Assembly: GCF_040954645.1 (NCBI RefSeq)
Contig: NC_092810.1
Coordinates: forward strand, 6,680,185-6,744,184
DNA from: Diabrotica undecimpunctata
Taxonomy: Eukaryota > Arthropoda > Insecta > Coleoptera > Chrysomelidae
Length of the DNA: 64,000 bases
Reading direction: 5' to 3'
Both the position numbers and the translations under genes were made by a program. The notes under the pieces were generated by a model. It was given only the letters and a program-made list of their open reading frames with translations. It did no database searches and was not told the origin of the DNA. Numbering within the stretch: position 1 is the stretch's first letter; each line of letters opens with the position of its first letter. Positions 35,919-48,160 of the stretch are shown here, piece by piece.

Positions 35919-37237
35919 TGTACCATAAAAGAGTACAATACAAAAAGTTAAAATTTTCTTTCGCAGTAAAAAAAGTTTTTACTATGAAAAATAACCTCTA
36001 ACTTCGAGCATTGTTTCACCAGTATGTCAGCAAATAAATGTTAATTTTCCATCCTTTTCTGTAATTATAATACTACTGCCACCCTTTATTAATGTCTATC
36101 GTCACCTAAAGCTTCATCTTTACAAACACTTTATAATTTATCCAACGAAATCTGACAATCATCACTCGTTTATATGAATTGAAAAATTTCCTCCATTGCA
36201 GAGTCTACATTTTCATTTTGTGGATGACCAATTTTAGCACCAGTATTAGGTTTTAAGAAAGATTTGTAACAACTATCATGTTATTTAGCATACGACTAAA
36301 TCATACTAAAAATTAATACGTTCAAATCCAGCCTTTGAAACATCACCAGAATGATCTTTAACTATTTTCAACAGGTATTCTTTAAATTTGGGTTTAGTCA
36401 ATCAATTTACACGATCGAAGTCCAGCATGTCAATATTTAAAATAACATAACCAATAACAAAAACTTTGGTTATACATTTTTCAGAATTTGTATAATAATA
36501 TTTTTTGATAACGATTTCCGGAGTGGAAATCAAAACGTCAAACACCTGTAAAATAAAAATGTAATTTGATTGTTTAGTTAGCAATTCAAAGAGTGCCAGT
36601 ACAAATATCTAAATTTTATATTATGTAAACATTTTTAATTAAAACCTATACGTGGTAAACACATTTAATATAACGAGAACTTTTAATAAACAACATATTG
36701 TAGCTTGCTTTGTAATCTTATTTTAAAACTGCTCTTGTGGTCGCTTTTTATGAGATCAAAAAGGCAATGATCAAACAACTGTGTTTACATAGTACAAATA
36801 ATGGGTAAAATAGTGAGAATTTTACACTGAGCTAAAACTGCACATTGAATTCATTTTAACCAACGAGTAATCTGCGTAATGTTTTCCCAGTACTTCAATA
36901 TTTTTGCAAATAAAAAATATTTTTATTGTCTACATAATTTAAAGAGTTTGCGCGATCTTTACTTGAAGTTGAATATATATTTATCTAACTTCTAAAAACA
37001 CAAAAGACATTTTAAAAATGGACAAACTGTTCATCGGCACATGAATCTTGCTATTGTTAGTTGGCGTCATTGTCGAGCCCATAATAATGACGGTTTTGGT
37101 CAAACGGCAAATCAATAAAGTTTATTAACTTGGGATATTCTGTAGTCAACGAGCAAACATGCATAAAGCTATAAACCATGTGAATGATTTTTCGAGTATT
37201 TTTTTGAAATATAATAAAAAAGTATATCGGTTTACAG
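35919..37237. other. Intron sequence with small repeat pieces
   Basis: 36508-36550 is a diverged piece of the palindromic repeat of 19753 (ACGATTTCCGGAGTGGAAAT). 36040-36400 has a faint minus-strand coding pattern (AKIGHPQNENVDSAMEEIF) with stops and unknown family, probably another transposon relic. Nothing else seen. Confidence 0.45.
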
Positions 37238-37465
37238 AAAATGATTTTCCTTCGAGATCCAATTCGTCATATTACAGACTATAGGCTATATCCAACAACT
37301 CCAAAATATCTTCGTCATAAAGTTTACAAACCTTTAAGTTTGTATTGCGACTATTACGAGCCTATCAGATCGCTATTTTGGGATTCTTCATATTGGCCAT
37401 TGTATAAGTCTACTGAATCGTTTATCGATCAATGTAATCAAGGAAGTGGAGATCGGTTACAGAAA
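37238..37465 (+). CDS. Alternative tyrosine-rich exon 4 of a spliced host gene
   Basis: A 76-codon exon with acceptor CGGTTTACAG| (to 37237) and donor CAGAAA|GTGAGTATA (GT at 37466), phase 0 at both ends. The peptide starts KMIFLRDPIRHITDYRLYP and continues YKPLSLYCDYYEPIRSLFW and DSSYWPLYKS. It aligns with exon 3 along most of its length but is less Tyr-rich and ends in an acidic/Gly stretch (DQCNQGSGDRLQK). It is the last of the variable exons before the constant exon at 48595, 11 kb downstream. In-frame joining to that exon is possible without a stop. Confidence 0.82.
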
Positions 37466-37545
37466 GTGAGTATATTGGTTATAGTTTTGATTTTTTTATC
37501 TGTTACAAAAAAATAACTTTATATTGACTGCTCTTTGCTCTTCAA

Positions 37546-37585
37546 GAACTGTACCTTGTACAATATCTTGTACAATGTACAGTTC
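37546..37585. repeat. 40-bp hairpin just downstream of exon 4
   Basis: GAACTGTACCTTGTACAA and TTGTACAATGTACAGTTC fold on each other around a 4-base loop with one mismatch, 80 bp downstream of the exon 4 donor. Confidence 0.8.
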
Positions 37586-37604
37586 CCAACATTGTACAAC
37601 ATCT

Positions 37605-38921
37605 AGTCCGCTATGTTGTGAAACCGCTCCCGTGGGAAAAATTGTTTCTAATTCGGTTTCTTTGCGGATTCTTGTTCAAAAATGTCCACGTTAAGCAAAT
37701 CTGAAGGGTACCGGACGAAACTTTTGGACAGAAACTGTTTAAACAATTTTTTTAAACAAATTTTAAAGCATCACTTTTTTTGCTCCAGAAAATATTTTTT
37801 AGGTATCTTTAGAAACGGTCTAAATATAAATAGGCTCTGATCATCATCATCATTGGTGCTACAGCCCTATAAAAGAGCCTCGACCTTCCCAAGTCTATTA
37901 CGCCAGTCAGTTATATCCATTGACAACTGTTGCCAGTTTGCTGCGCCTATTTGTCTACCATCCCTCTATCTGAGTTTTGGCATACCCCTACTTCTACTTT
38001 CCACAGGTTGCGACATAAGGATTCTTCTAGGAGGGTTGTTCTGCTGTGATCTTGCCAGATGTCCTGCCCATCTTAGTCTTCCTATTTTTATAAAGGATAC
38101 TACATCTTTACCACGAAATATATGTTTATATCTGTCTATATCTCGTAATTGTACCTCCTTCTCTAAACACCATTTTCACAGATGCCACCGAATATTCTTC
38201 TCAGGATCCTTCGTTCAAATATAAGCAGGAGATTTTCGTCTGCCTTGGAAATGGTCCATGTCTCCGACCTATATGTCAACACTGGTTGTATAAAGGTTTT
38301 GTATATGGTTATTTTTGTTTTTTGGCTTAAGTTTCTGCTTCTCATATGTCTACTCAGTCCAAAATAGCATTTGTTTGCTAGGATTATTTTTCGCTTGATT
38401 TTTTCGTCATGACGTTCTCCTTGGTGATCAGGGAGCCTAAGTATGTGAATTTTTCCACCACTTCAAAGGTAGAACTATCAACCGTGAATTGGTGGCCGAT
38501 GTTTCTGGCTCTATTTTTGGGTGTTGATGCCATTATCTTAGTTAAATATATAAATAGGCTCTGATTGCTCTTCAAAATCTTCAAATTTCAAAAATAATAA
38601 TTTACATTTTATAACTCTTTAAGCACCAAAAATACGTATTTTCGCATTTTTCAGATACTATATCGCTCATAAGTCAAAAACTGGCCACTTAGAAGAAAAA
38701 TGACAAGAAACCGTTCTTATTTAAAATAACACACAAAAATTTTCCAAAGCAAACAAGATGATTTTTAAAATTTGTTAAAATAAATTGTTTAAATATTTCT
38801 GCTCAAAAATTTAGCCCAGCGCCCTTCAGATTTGTTTAAAGCGGACATTTTTGAACAAAAATCTGCACGGAAACTGAATCAGAAACATTTTCTCTATGGG
38901 AGAGACTTCACAACATGGACT
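37605..38921. mobile_element. Foldback (long-TIR) element, interrupted
   Basis: The left arm 37605-37840 and the reverse complement of about 38620-38921 match at roughly 80 percent. Both start AGTCC, followed by ATGTTGTGAA, TTGTTCAAAAATGTCC and CAAATCTGAAGGG. Without the RTE inserted between the arms (37842-38547 plus duplication) the element is about 600 bp. No coding capacity. It lies in the intron after exon 4. Confidence 0.75.
37842..38547 (-). mobile_element. RTE-like retrotransposon, family A copy 2, in the foldback
   Basis: 5'-truncated (begins in KIMASTPKNRARNI), with FTYLGSLITKENVMT, LTYRSETWTISKADENLLL and the C-terminal WAGHLARSQ region. An (ATG)n tail lies at 37842-37854. A perfect 18-bp target duplication ATATAAATAGGCTCTGAT is at 37824-37841 and 38548-38565. 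Relative to the copy at 1-1302 it keeps the stretch deleted there (near 38105-38160) but lacks a few codons near 37965. Confidence 0.92.
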
Positions 38922-39165
38922 ATTACTATAATCAATTAATATAAATATTAATATAAATATCTTCTTTGTTGTAATGGAATTCCTTTCAAATATTAAAGAC
39001 GGTATTTGAAAAATATTACAGTAATGCTTAAACAGGTCGAGTTGTATTCCAAAGAGGACATGTTTTAACGATAAGTATAGATATCTGTCATTTGTCAACC
39101 CTCTCTTCAAGTACCACAAACCTTTAATTTTAAATAGGAAATAGACCATGTATGCTATATCGTTA

Positions 39166-40102
39166 AGGCCCGTTTTCACACTACGTCTTATTGTACGTTT
39201 TGTGGGTCATATAAAACGTACGACAAAATGTACGTTTTGTCTAGTGTATACACACTACGTTTTTCCTTCCGTTTTCTACCTCATTTCTAATTCAGAGTCT
39301 TGAGTTGTGTGAAGTTTGTTTAGTGTTTTTTTTTATTATGAAGGAAACACGGCTGCTTTCTTTTATTTTTTCAACTATAAAGATACTACGACTGAGGAAA
39401 AAGGGGACGAAGAGGGAAAAGACATGATGGTCAAGAGAGTGGGCTTCTAAAAAGAAGCCAGTATTCCCACGTCTCGTTACTAAAAGAGGCGAACCAGATG
39501 ACTGGCGCAATTATTTGCGAATGGACACCTCAGCCTATTGTCAATTGCTAGAGTTGGTAACACCATACATATTGAAATAAGACACCTCATGAGAAAAGCC
39601 ATTACACCGCATGAAAGACTCACAGCAACTCTCAGATATCTTACAACAGGACGTCAAGGACTTGGAGTTCACAATCATAATATCCAAACGAGCGTTAAGC
39701 CAAATAATTCCTGAAACCTGTAATGCAATCTATTTGGTTTTAAAACATAACTACTTAAAAACTTTTATACAATTCAATAAATTCCCCGAGAAAATCGTGG
39801 GTGCATTGCCGCAAATCTGACATTGTTAGGCTTTTTTTGGGAAAAATGAAACGAAGTGCAGTGGAACTAGTCGTCAAATAAGTCAAGATCGAACGACTTG
39901 TCTGAACATGTATTTTCACGTAACGTTTTATCCTATCAGTTCTCGCAAAACTATGCTTCTCCCATCATTTCTACGATCTGACCTTGGATTTCATTTCGAT
40001 TCGACAAGACGTACGTTTTGCTGTTTACATGCCACGTTTTATTGTATAGGATTTGTCCTATCCAACAAAACGTACAATAAGACGTAGCGTGAAAACCGGC
40101 CT
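39166..40102 (+). mobile_element. PIF/Harbinger transposon remnant
   Basis: TIRs AGGCCCGTTTTCACACTACG... and (right, reversed) AGGCCGGTTTTCACGCTACG... match for about 40 bp. The target duplication is TTA (39163-39165 and 40103-40105), diagnostic of PIF/Harbinger. Inside, the plus strand reads the N-terminal region of a HARBI1-like nuclease (PDDWRNYLRMDTSAYCQLL, LEFTIIISKRALSQIIPETC, NAIYLVLKHNYLK) across several frames at 39400-39790. The catalytic DDE part is absent, so this is an internally deleted, non-autonomous copy. Confidence 0.88.
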
Positions 40103-40484
40103 TTAGACAGGTATTTCTCTGGAGAATTTTAACGCTGTATTTGTAAAAAAGTATTAGTTTATTGAAAGTGTTACAACCATTAAAAACTAAACGTAACATC
40201 TATGTTTTGCTAATGTTAATTTAAAATTTCTTTCGTCAAAAATTACATACTGCAAAAACTGTTAATTTTTTCAATGGCTGTTGTAGATGTGTTTCGTAAA
40301 AAGCTCTAAAATTTCATTAGACCAATAACGGCAATTGTGTCGATTTACAGTATCGTTGAGAAAAGAGATTTTATAAGAAAAACAAATTTAACTAAAAAGT
40401 TTGGATTAGGTAGGATTTTCTCAGTCAACTCACAAAACTGTAGTCTGGATCTACTTAGTCTAGATCTACAATAGTCTTACTACT

Positions 40485-40562
40485 GTCGTGGTCGCTGAAG
40501 TCAAAGATGCAATTAAATTGCTAAAGAGAAATAAATCCCCAGGCATTGATTCAATACAACAG
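40485..40562 (+). pseudogene. Tiny RTE linker fragment
   Basis: Reads VVVAEVKDAIKLLKRNKSPG followed by IDSIQQLL. This is the conserved linker between endonuclease and RT (compare EVKDAVNKLARNKSPGIDNL at 55.9 kb). No ends can be defined. Confidence 0.6.
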
Positions 40563-40645
40563 TTACTAGATAACATTTTAACACGTACCTGACTGTTGTT
40601 GCTCAAAAACATATATGTAGGTCAAATGTATACTATTATAGCGTT

Positions 40646-41852
40646 CTTCTTAAGGTGCCCTCTCCATTACTGAAGGTTGGCTATACCTACAGCAAATTGC
40701 TCTTTGTCTTAAGCTGTTCTTAATATCGAATGTGTGTCCATGCCTGTCCAGTCTCTTACATTTTTCAGCCAGGAGCATTTTCTTCTTCCTGGACCTCTTC
40801 TTCCTTCCACTTTCCCTTCCATTATCAGTCGTAGGAAGTTGTATTTTGCTCCTCTATAAATATGTCCTAGATAACTCGTTTTTTTGGTTTCTACAGTATT
40901 TAGGAGTTCTCTCTCAGTCCCCATTCTTCTCAGCACCTCGTTGGTCACGTACTCTGTCCAAGAGATCTTCAGCATCCTTCGAAAAACCCACATCAAAAAG
41001 GCTTCTACACGTCTCATACTTGTGATTCCGAGAGTCCATGTTTCCACTCCATATAGCAATATGGAATAAATGAATGTTTTTACAAATTGGTGTCGGATAT
41101 TCAACGATAAGATAGAGTTTATTAGGAATTTTTTCATTCTTTGAAAAGCAGACCTAGCATACTCTATGCGAGCATGTATTTCAACATCGTAGTCAAGATC
41201 TTTTGTTATCCGGCAACCAAGATACTGGAATTTTTGTACGGGTTCTATTTGTTTGTTGTAAATAGATAAGAATATTAATGTCGGTATTTGGTGCAAGTGT
41301 AACGGCCATTACTTTTGTTTTATTTGTATATATATTTAGCTCCAAGCTATCTCCCCCTCTGGTTATGGCTTTCAAAAGTCATTGCAAACCTCAGCACTGT
41401 CCGCAATAATGACGGTGTGGTCTGCGTATCTTAAGTTGTTTACATATTCTCTGTTGATTTTTATTCCTTCTTCAATATTTTCGGGGGCGTTTTTTGGAAG
41501 ATCTTCTTGGAATATATATTAAACAATAGTGAAGAAAGTACACAGCTTCCTGGCGAACTCCTCTTTTTATTAAAGTTTTTGCTGTTATTCGATTGTATAT
41601 TTTAATCGCCGCCTTTTAATTCCAATATAGGTTTTTAATAACGGCCACAGCGTTATGGTCTATACCATGTTGTGTTAGGGTTTCTATGAGTTCTGTGTGT
41701 TTTACTCGATCAAACGCTTTTTCGTAGTCAATAAAACAGATAAACACGTCTTTTCGTTGATCTCGGCATTTTTCTAGTAATATCTGGAGGCCAAATAATG
41801 CCTTTCTCGTACCAAGGCGACATCATTCACATCCAAATTAATTGTCGCTCAG
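40646..41852 (-). mobile_element. RTE-like retrotransposon, AAG-tailed family U
   Basis: Target duplication ATTATAGCGTT at 40635-40645 and 41853-41863. The 5' part (41830-41590) reads FICFIDYEKAFDRVKHTELI and GVRQ with stops, and the catalytic segment is badly decayed. From 41296 a 195-codon frame reads FQYLGCRITKDLDYDVEI, ILLYGVETWTLG, FLMWVFRRMLKISWTEYV, YLGHIYRGAKYNFLRLI and RRGPGRRKCSWLKNVRDWTG. The (AAG)n tail is at 40646-40652. Confidence 0.88.
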
Positions 41853-41863
41853 ATTATAGCGTT

Positions 41864-42205
41864 AATATTCTAAAATATGCTACAAAACGTCTACGCATGT
41901 ATTTTTAATTTTAAATAAAAGTTAGTATTAAATGCTATTAAATTTCATATTTAATGAGACTATTATTTTTAAAATAAAGGTAAATGTTTCAAATACAGTT
42001 TAACTTATTACCAAAATTTTTTATTGTCGTTTCATTATTCCAAGTAAAAATAACTCTGGCATAATTTTTTGTATTTACGACAGCGCCAGCGACTCAAATC
42101 CATACGAGCTTTCAATTGTAAAAAACTATTGCTTCAAATTTTTAAGATAGACTGTATTTACTTTAGAATTTTACTAAAACAAAACTATTACACGCAAAGG
42201 TAGTC
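41864..42205. other. Intron sequence
   Basis: No element recognised. Confidence 0.4.
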
Positions 42206-42470
42206 ATGAACCGTCAGAATTTAACACATGTTCAAATGGTAAGTGCTGTGAATATTATTTAGGCTGGTCTTTCACAAGCTGATTTTGCACGTCATTTTTG
42301 ACGTGTCTCTAAGCGTGATTTCGCCATTGTGGCGTCGATATGAACAATTTGGTAATTTCGCTGTAAGACAGGGGATCGTCAACGTGAAACTAATCATGGA
42401 CAGGATCAGTATGCGGTATGATTAGCTCGTCAAAATTTGCGAAATACGCAATTCTGGCAAAGGCCAGAAA
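42206..42470 (+). pseudogene. Tc1-like transposase N-terminal fragment
   Basis: The plus strand reads MNRQNLTHVQMVSAVNII, a stop, AGLSQADFARHF and a LWRRYEQFGNFAVRQG stretch: the paired-type HTH and the start of the linker of Tc1-like transposases. Stops and frame changes occur and the catalytic part is absent. Confidence 0.6.
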
Positions 42471-42929
42471 ACGATATTAATAAGTCGTATTTGTTTATAG
42501 TCATCAAAGTAGATGGAACCTTCGTATGCTAACCACTTAAAGTGGAAAATAATCAGAAGACATTCCATCGCCTTTACGTATTTGATTTTGAATTAGCTTT
42601 AGTGTCTGACCACGCAGATATGCTGAATTGACATCATAACAATCTATTAATACTGATTCAAATGGAGCAGACGACATTGTCTTTATGAGAGACCTCCATG
42701 TCGAAGATAACCGGATGCCGTCATTTATTTTATTGAGACAATTTGACCTTTTTTCAAACTATGTGGCTTCTTGGATAATTTTTAGTTTATAGAAACGGAT
42801 ATGGAATAGTTATGAAGTTTTCAAAATACATTTTGTGATCTGTACGAAGATAATGTTAAGACAGAACTGAAATTAAATCTATATTGCGAACAGAAATGAA
42901 ATGTTCATAAATCCTGTTTTGAATTCTAC

Positions 42930-43240
42930 GGTTTGTTTGACCTACATAAAATTGGGGGCGGTAATTTGTTGGTAAACAATGGAGAATGCGAAGAAGAAAT
43001 ACATCGAGCTTTTGCAATGGTGAGATCAGCAACGGTCAATTATACTAAAATCTGAAAATATAAGGCAGTAACTAAGCAAACCAAACTATGCTTGGTATGG
43101 GCGCTTATTTTTCCTATGGTTATCTACGCTGCAGAAATTTGGACCATCAAAAAATACAACGTACAATGGCCTTTGAAATGTGGATCTATCGTAGAATGAT
43201 GCGCATACCCTGGACAGCATATCACATAAATATCTCAAAA
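42930..43240 (+). pseudogene. RT C-terminal fragment
   Basis: Decayed sequence including FPMVIYAAEIWTIKKYNVQ and AFEMWIYRRMMRIPWTAY in two frames, the YGxExWTxKK and FExWxxRRMxRIPW blocks of RTE-like C-termini. Both ends undefined. Confidence 0.6.
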
Positions 43241-44104
43241 CTAACAGAGCTCGACATCGCTACTAGGCATACCACTTATATTTTATGATATATTTAAGTC
43301 TTATTTGACTAAAAAAGGTTTAATAATCATATTATAAATCTTTTGTAACCATTGCATTATTTTTTTTTATTTGCCTGCATGCTATTTAAACATCTGGATA
43401 GCTTAAAAAATTTTTCAGTGTACACTGTAAAATTTTTTTAGTAAATCTGCAGATTTAAATATAGTATGAAATTGTAACCCTCATTAAACGAGGTAAAATT
43501 ATTACAAGTAAACTGCAAATGTACTTCTCAACTGTAAGATTACCGTTAAGATCAGTAAATTTCTTCTAATGAAATTGTATACACTTCCTCATAGCTTTGC
43601 AAAAAGTCAGTAAATTTACCTGGTAGAAACTGCGAAATAGCTTTTGTAAAATCGCGTTATAGTAGTAGCTATAGTTAGAATGCAGTGCAGGTAAGATAGA
43701 CAATGTATTTTTTACGGGACAACAGCCGACTACGTTGCCGGCTCATATATAAAAATATCAACGCAAATATATCAAAAACTCATTGTCGATAGCTTATCTA
43801 TATTTATCAATTTTCAATAGCTTCCATTGTAAACACATTCTTTGGGAAATGAAGATCTTTATAGAGTCATTAGGAGAAGCCAATCAGTTTTGATCCCCAT
43901 TGTCCACGCAAAGCAAACATGTCTCTTTGTCAATTTGGATACTGGCCATTTGGCCATTAGACCAAAAACTTGTTGGCAAAAACTATGAAAGCTCAGTTCT
44001 ATTTCAATTTCGCAAGCGGGTGAAAGTACCTACATCATGGAGCCGTTGCCAGTGTCTGTCGTAAATTTCCAACAGGGTATGCCTCTTAGTGTGCAAGTAG
44101 ATGT

Positions 44105-46505
44105 GTGGTGTTAAATGTAATAAACTATCATCTGACCTTAAACAATGGTGACAACTTGACTATTACTGTGACAAAAGATTCGAAAATGTGCGGTGTGAGT
44201 GTTTGGAAAATTTATGACATCCGCGAAGAGGCCCAGCAAGGTGAACTGAAACCGGTACAAAAAAGGAAGAAAAACAGGTTCCAGTCCAACTTACGTGAGA
44301 ATACTTACGATGAGGAAGTGACATCACAAATAAGGAATATTGTCCATGATATTTTTTTGGAAAACATAACACCAACCGTCGACAGAATGAACAGATTGAA
44401 GGATGATAAGCACTCACCAGTTTTTTCAAAAAACACATTTCGTAGGCTACTAAATGACATGGGTTTTAAATATTGGAAAATCATATCCTGAAGACACAAG
44501 TACCTCAGACAAATAAAAACATTGAGGAATTAGGATAATGTAAACCTTGTTTTGGTTGGTGTCCACCTTTGTAGCAATACCAAAAACAGTATATGCCAAA
44601 GATTGTTAAGACTACAGAACAATATCACTAATAAGCCATACTCTCAAAATATTTCTAAAGGTGATTCATGGAAGATTATATACAAAACTAGAAGATGATA
44701 TGGATGATACTCAGTTTGGGTTCCGCAAAGGACTGGGAACGGGCGAGGCATTGTTTGCTTTTAATATCCTCTCTCAAAGATGCTTAGATATGAACCTAGA
44801 TATTCATTCCTGTTTCATCGACTTCGAGAAGGCATTCGACAGGGTCCGACATGAAAAACTAATAGAAGTACTGAGAAACAAAGATATAGACAGGCGAGAC
44901 TTACGAATGATTATCAATCTGTATTGGAATCAAAAGGCCAATATAAAGGTAGAAGAACAAAAGTCCGAAAATATAGATATAAAGAGAGGAGTAAGACAGG
45001 GCTGTGTTCTGTCCCCATTACTGTTCACCGTGTACAGTGAAGCCATATTCCAGGAAGCGATAGCGGATCTGGGTGATGGAATCTCTGTAAATGGAAGAAT
45101 AGTAAATAACATAAGATTCGCTGATGACACCGTTATAATGGCAGACACCCTGGAATCGCTACAAGAATTGGTAAATAGAATTAACGATTATTGCATTATA
45201 TACGAACTAAAAATAAATAAGAGAAAAACTAAATTTATGATTGTCTCAAAAACGCAACATGGAAATGAAAGATTAATGATAGAGCAAACCCAAATAGAAA
45301 AGGTAGACACTTAAAAATATCTGGGAACCTGGGTTGATGACAAAAATGACCAAAGCAGAGAAATCAAAGTCCGAATTGAAACTGCAAGGCAAGCATTTGT
45401 GAAAATGAAGACAATGCTTACCAACAGAGACCTTCAGTTGCATCTCAGATTGAGGGCTCTAAGATGTTACATATTTTCTATCTTACTATATGGAATGGAA
45501 GCTTGGACATTGAAGAAACAACAAATAAGAAAAATAGAAGGGTTCGAAATGTGGTGTTACAGAAGAATATTAAAAATTCAGTGGGTTCAAAGGATTACCA
45601 ATGCTGAGGTACTACGACGTCTAAATAAGGAGTTAGAAATTACGAACAGCATAAAAAGAAGAAAACTAGAGTATTTGGGTCACATAACCAGAGGAGAAAA
45701 ATATGAGCTGCTGAGAATTATTATGCAAGGAAGGATTCAAGGAAGAAGAAGCATAGGAAGAAGACGCATCTCCTGGCTGAAAAACCTTAGAGAATGGTTT
45801 AACTGTAGTTCACTACAACTTTTCAGAGCAGCAGCCAACAAAGTGACCATAGCCGTTATGATATCCAACCTCCGATAGGAGATGGAACTTTAAGAAGAAG
45901 AAACCTTGTTTATACCATTTAGTCTTGGACTAACTTTGATGCTTCAGTCAAAAAGGAATGAAGGAATACAACGATTTAGAATCCACGAGACACCCTCATG
46001 ACAGGGCTCTTTACTGGATTGAAGGCTCCAACCCAAATAGGTCCTCCGTTTGTTCTTCTTCATACTGGAAGCGAAACTGGTTTTGTGGTATGGACCGAAT
46101 TAACTTTCTTGGCCAAGAAGGGAATCGCTGAGTACCACGACGAAATGGACGGGGATTTATATAAAAAATAATTTGAGAAGACGTTAATTCCAAAATACCA
46201 AATTGAAACAATTGCGGAAAAATATGGCGTTAAGACTTTGAGACTGCTGCCTTACCATTCAAGTCAAGTGGAAAGGTATGTGGCTTCAAACAACGTCGAT
46301 TTTAAAGAAAAAACGGTAGAACGATTGATAACAAAGCTTACCAATGCGTAGCTAATGAGCAGTGGCATAATTGTGTGAACCACGTCAATAAAGTAGAAGA
46401 AAAAATGTTTGCGATGGACAATTTGCAGGAAGATATTGAACCGGTGATAATTAATATAGGAGATGATATAAAGGAAGAGGACGGTTTAAATATGGATTGC
46501 GATTA
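44105..46505 (+). pseudogene. DDE transposase, split by an RTE
   Basis: The 5' part (44105-44541) reads MCGVSVWKIYDIREEAQQG (HTH), VTSQIRNIVHDIFLENITP, RRLLNDMGFKYWK and a stop near 44489. The RTE at 44553-45900 follows. Beyond it the strand reads GMKEYNDLESTRHPHDRALY, FCGMDRINFLGQEGNR, IAEKYGVKTLRLLPYH, EQWHNCVNHVNKVEEKMF and an acidic end (DDIKEEDGLNMDCD, stop at 46504). This is the order of the insect IS630/mariner-like transposases that begin with a short HTH and end in acidic residues. The block LPPYH-x-x-x-NP-x-E is altered to LPYHSSQVE, so catalysis is lost. Confidence 0.7.
44553..45900 (+). mobile_element. RTE-like retrotransposon, family C copy 2
   Basis: Inserted in the transposase with the target duplication AAACCTTGTTT at 44542-44552 and 45901-45911. 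The frame 44661-45314 reads TQFGFRKGLGTGEALFAFN, CFIDFEKAFDRVRHEKL (motif A), GVRQGCVLSPLLFTVYSE (motif B) and NNIRFADDTVIMAD (catalytic box near 45112). A TAA at 45313-45315 replaces the Tyr codon of the copy at 1.9-2.7 kb (DT-stop-KYLG instead of ETYKYLG). The frame then continues to ISNLR and a TAG stop (45877). The tail TTAAGAAGAAG is at 45890-45900. Apart from that stop the RT is complete from the fingers on. The endonuclease is lacking. It differs from copy 1 at only a few residues. Confidence 0.93.
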
Positions 46506-48160
46506 GTATATTTATCGTGTCGTATAGGGTAAACTACTTGCATTTTTTTTGTATATATGTATTGTTGTATTCTATTTTTGACTCTATTTTTACTTGTGAA
46601 AATAATTTACTCCAATTAATTAATTTACTAACTATCTAATTAATCAAAGTCAAAACAAAAAATATATAAATTATATATCTCAGGGCTCATTAATAATTTT
46701 AGTACTTACTTTGTTTCGTAGGTTCAAAAAAGATTTCTTAGTAGCTTCCTAATAAAAGGTTAGTTAAAACCACATAAATAATACACAGGAATTTAAAAGT
46801 TGACATAACAAATTCGTTTATTTTATCAATTTGCATTAAATGTTCAATCATATAAGTTTTATCAATGACTCCTTTATCTTTTATTGTATGTAACCAATAT
46901 TAAAACTATGAATCTTGTTTTCTTTTGTGACCCAAATTAGTTTGATATGAAATATTTTGATTGATCAATATTACGGATACAAGAAATTATAATGATGTCT
47001 AAATGATAACTTTTTCTTGAGATAAAAAAAATTTTATACTATTGAAATTTTTATGTAAATATGCACTGTGGTATTTAATACGCAAAAACCATTCATTTCT
47101 GTCATAACAAATTAAGACTGACCTTTTCACTGTAGCTTCGAAAATGTCTTCATACCAAAAACAATTCTCCGTAGTTGCTGCTGTGGCTATCCAAGGCTAT
47201 CCAAGGAACTTGTCCACGTTTTCCAAATATGTCCCTGCTTGCTGTTACCTCGTTTTACTTTTCCTGCTATGCCTCGTACCTGCAATCGTTCCGGCTTTCT
47301 CCTGCTGCAGTATTCCCGCCTTTTACAGTACTTAACGATTCCTGTATGCTTTTGATTCAAGGAGTTGTATTATCTCTCAAGTTGACCTAATTCTTCGTTC
47401 CAATTATCTTACACTGGTCACTTTTGGACAAACAAAACCGGCAATTTCCCTTTTTTCGTACACTAACCACCAAACAGGACCATCCCTTTCAATTGAACCA
47501 AACAGACTGCCTTTCTTCTCATTCATTCTCACTCCTTCTCCAGTCCTTCCCTTTCCTCTTTACCAATTTTAGCCAATCAAACAACTTTCAGTCATGACGT
47601 ATTTTTCTACCAAACTATTTTCTCTTTTCAAAAATGCCATTAGGGCTTTCATAAGAAAACAAAATTTCCAACTATCTTAATCATAATCTAAACATCAAAC
47701 ATATTTTTTCTATCTTTAATTATAATTTAACTACCGATAATATCTACTAACTGTATTTCTTGAAAAATCAATAATCGATTCATTTGTTACCTAGAATTAA
47801 TTTGTTTTTTTATTTATTAATGAGTAAAGATTTTTAAAACGAAGCGCGTACGGTCCTGATTTCTCAGTCTATCGCTAAACTACCACACACCTACCACTGT
47901 GCCGACATGAGCGGCATCGCTGCGCGCCGTAAGACCAACACTACATTCTAAGTGTAGCTTCTACTATAATAAAATTATTTTTATTACCAAGCCAAATTAC
48001 AATATTGCCAGTAAAATTGCCCATGCTTATGTACTTTTACAAACTTATTGGTAAATTTATGTTGTTAACAAAAGCAGAAGTCATGATGTCAACATTATTA
48101 TTTGCTTTTTCCCATCAGTAATTTATGTACTGGAATAGGGTAAATCTGCTAAAAAAATTT
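46506..48160. other. Non-coding right part of the TA-flanked transposon
   Basis: Mostly AT-rich. 47110-47560 is pyrimidine-rich with a tandem CTATCCAAGG pair near 47188, and 47840-47950 is GC-richer. Two overlapping plus-strand frames near 47144-47390 resemble nothing known. This may include other, unrecognised insertions. Confidence 0.4.

Noticed and set aside
47144..47390. Two overlapping frames with hydrophobic stretches that look like a signal peptide or membrane protein
   Set aside because: They come from a pyrimidine-rich tract within a transposon; no splice sites or homology.
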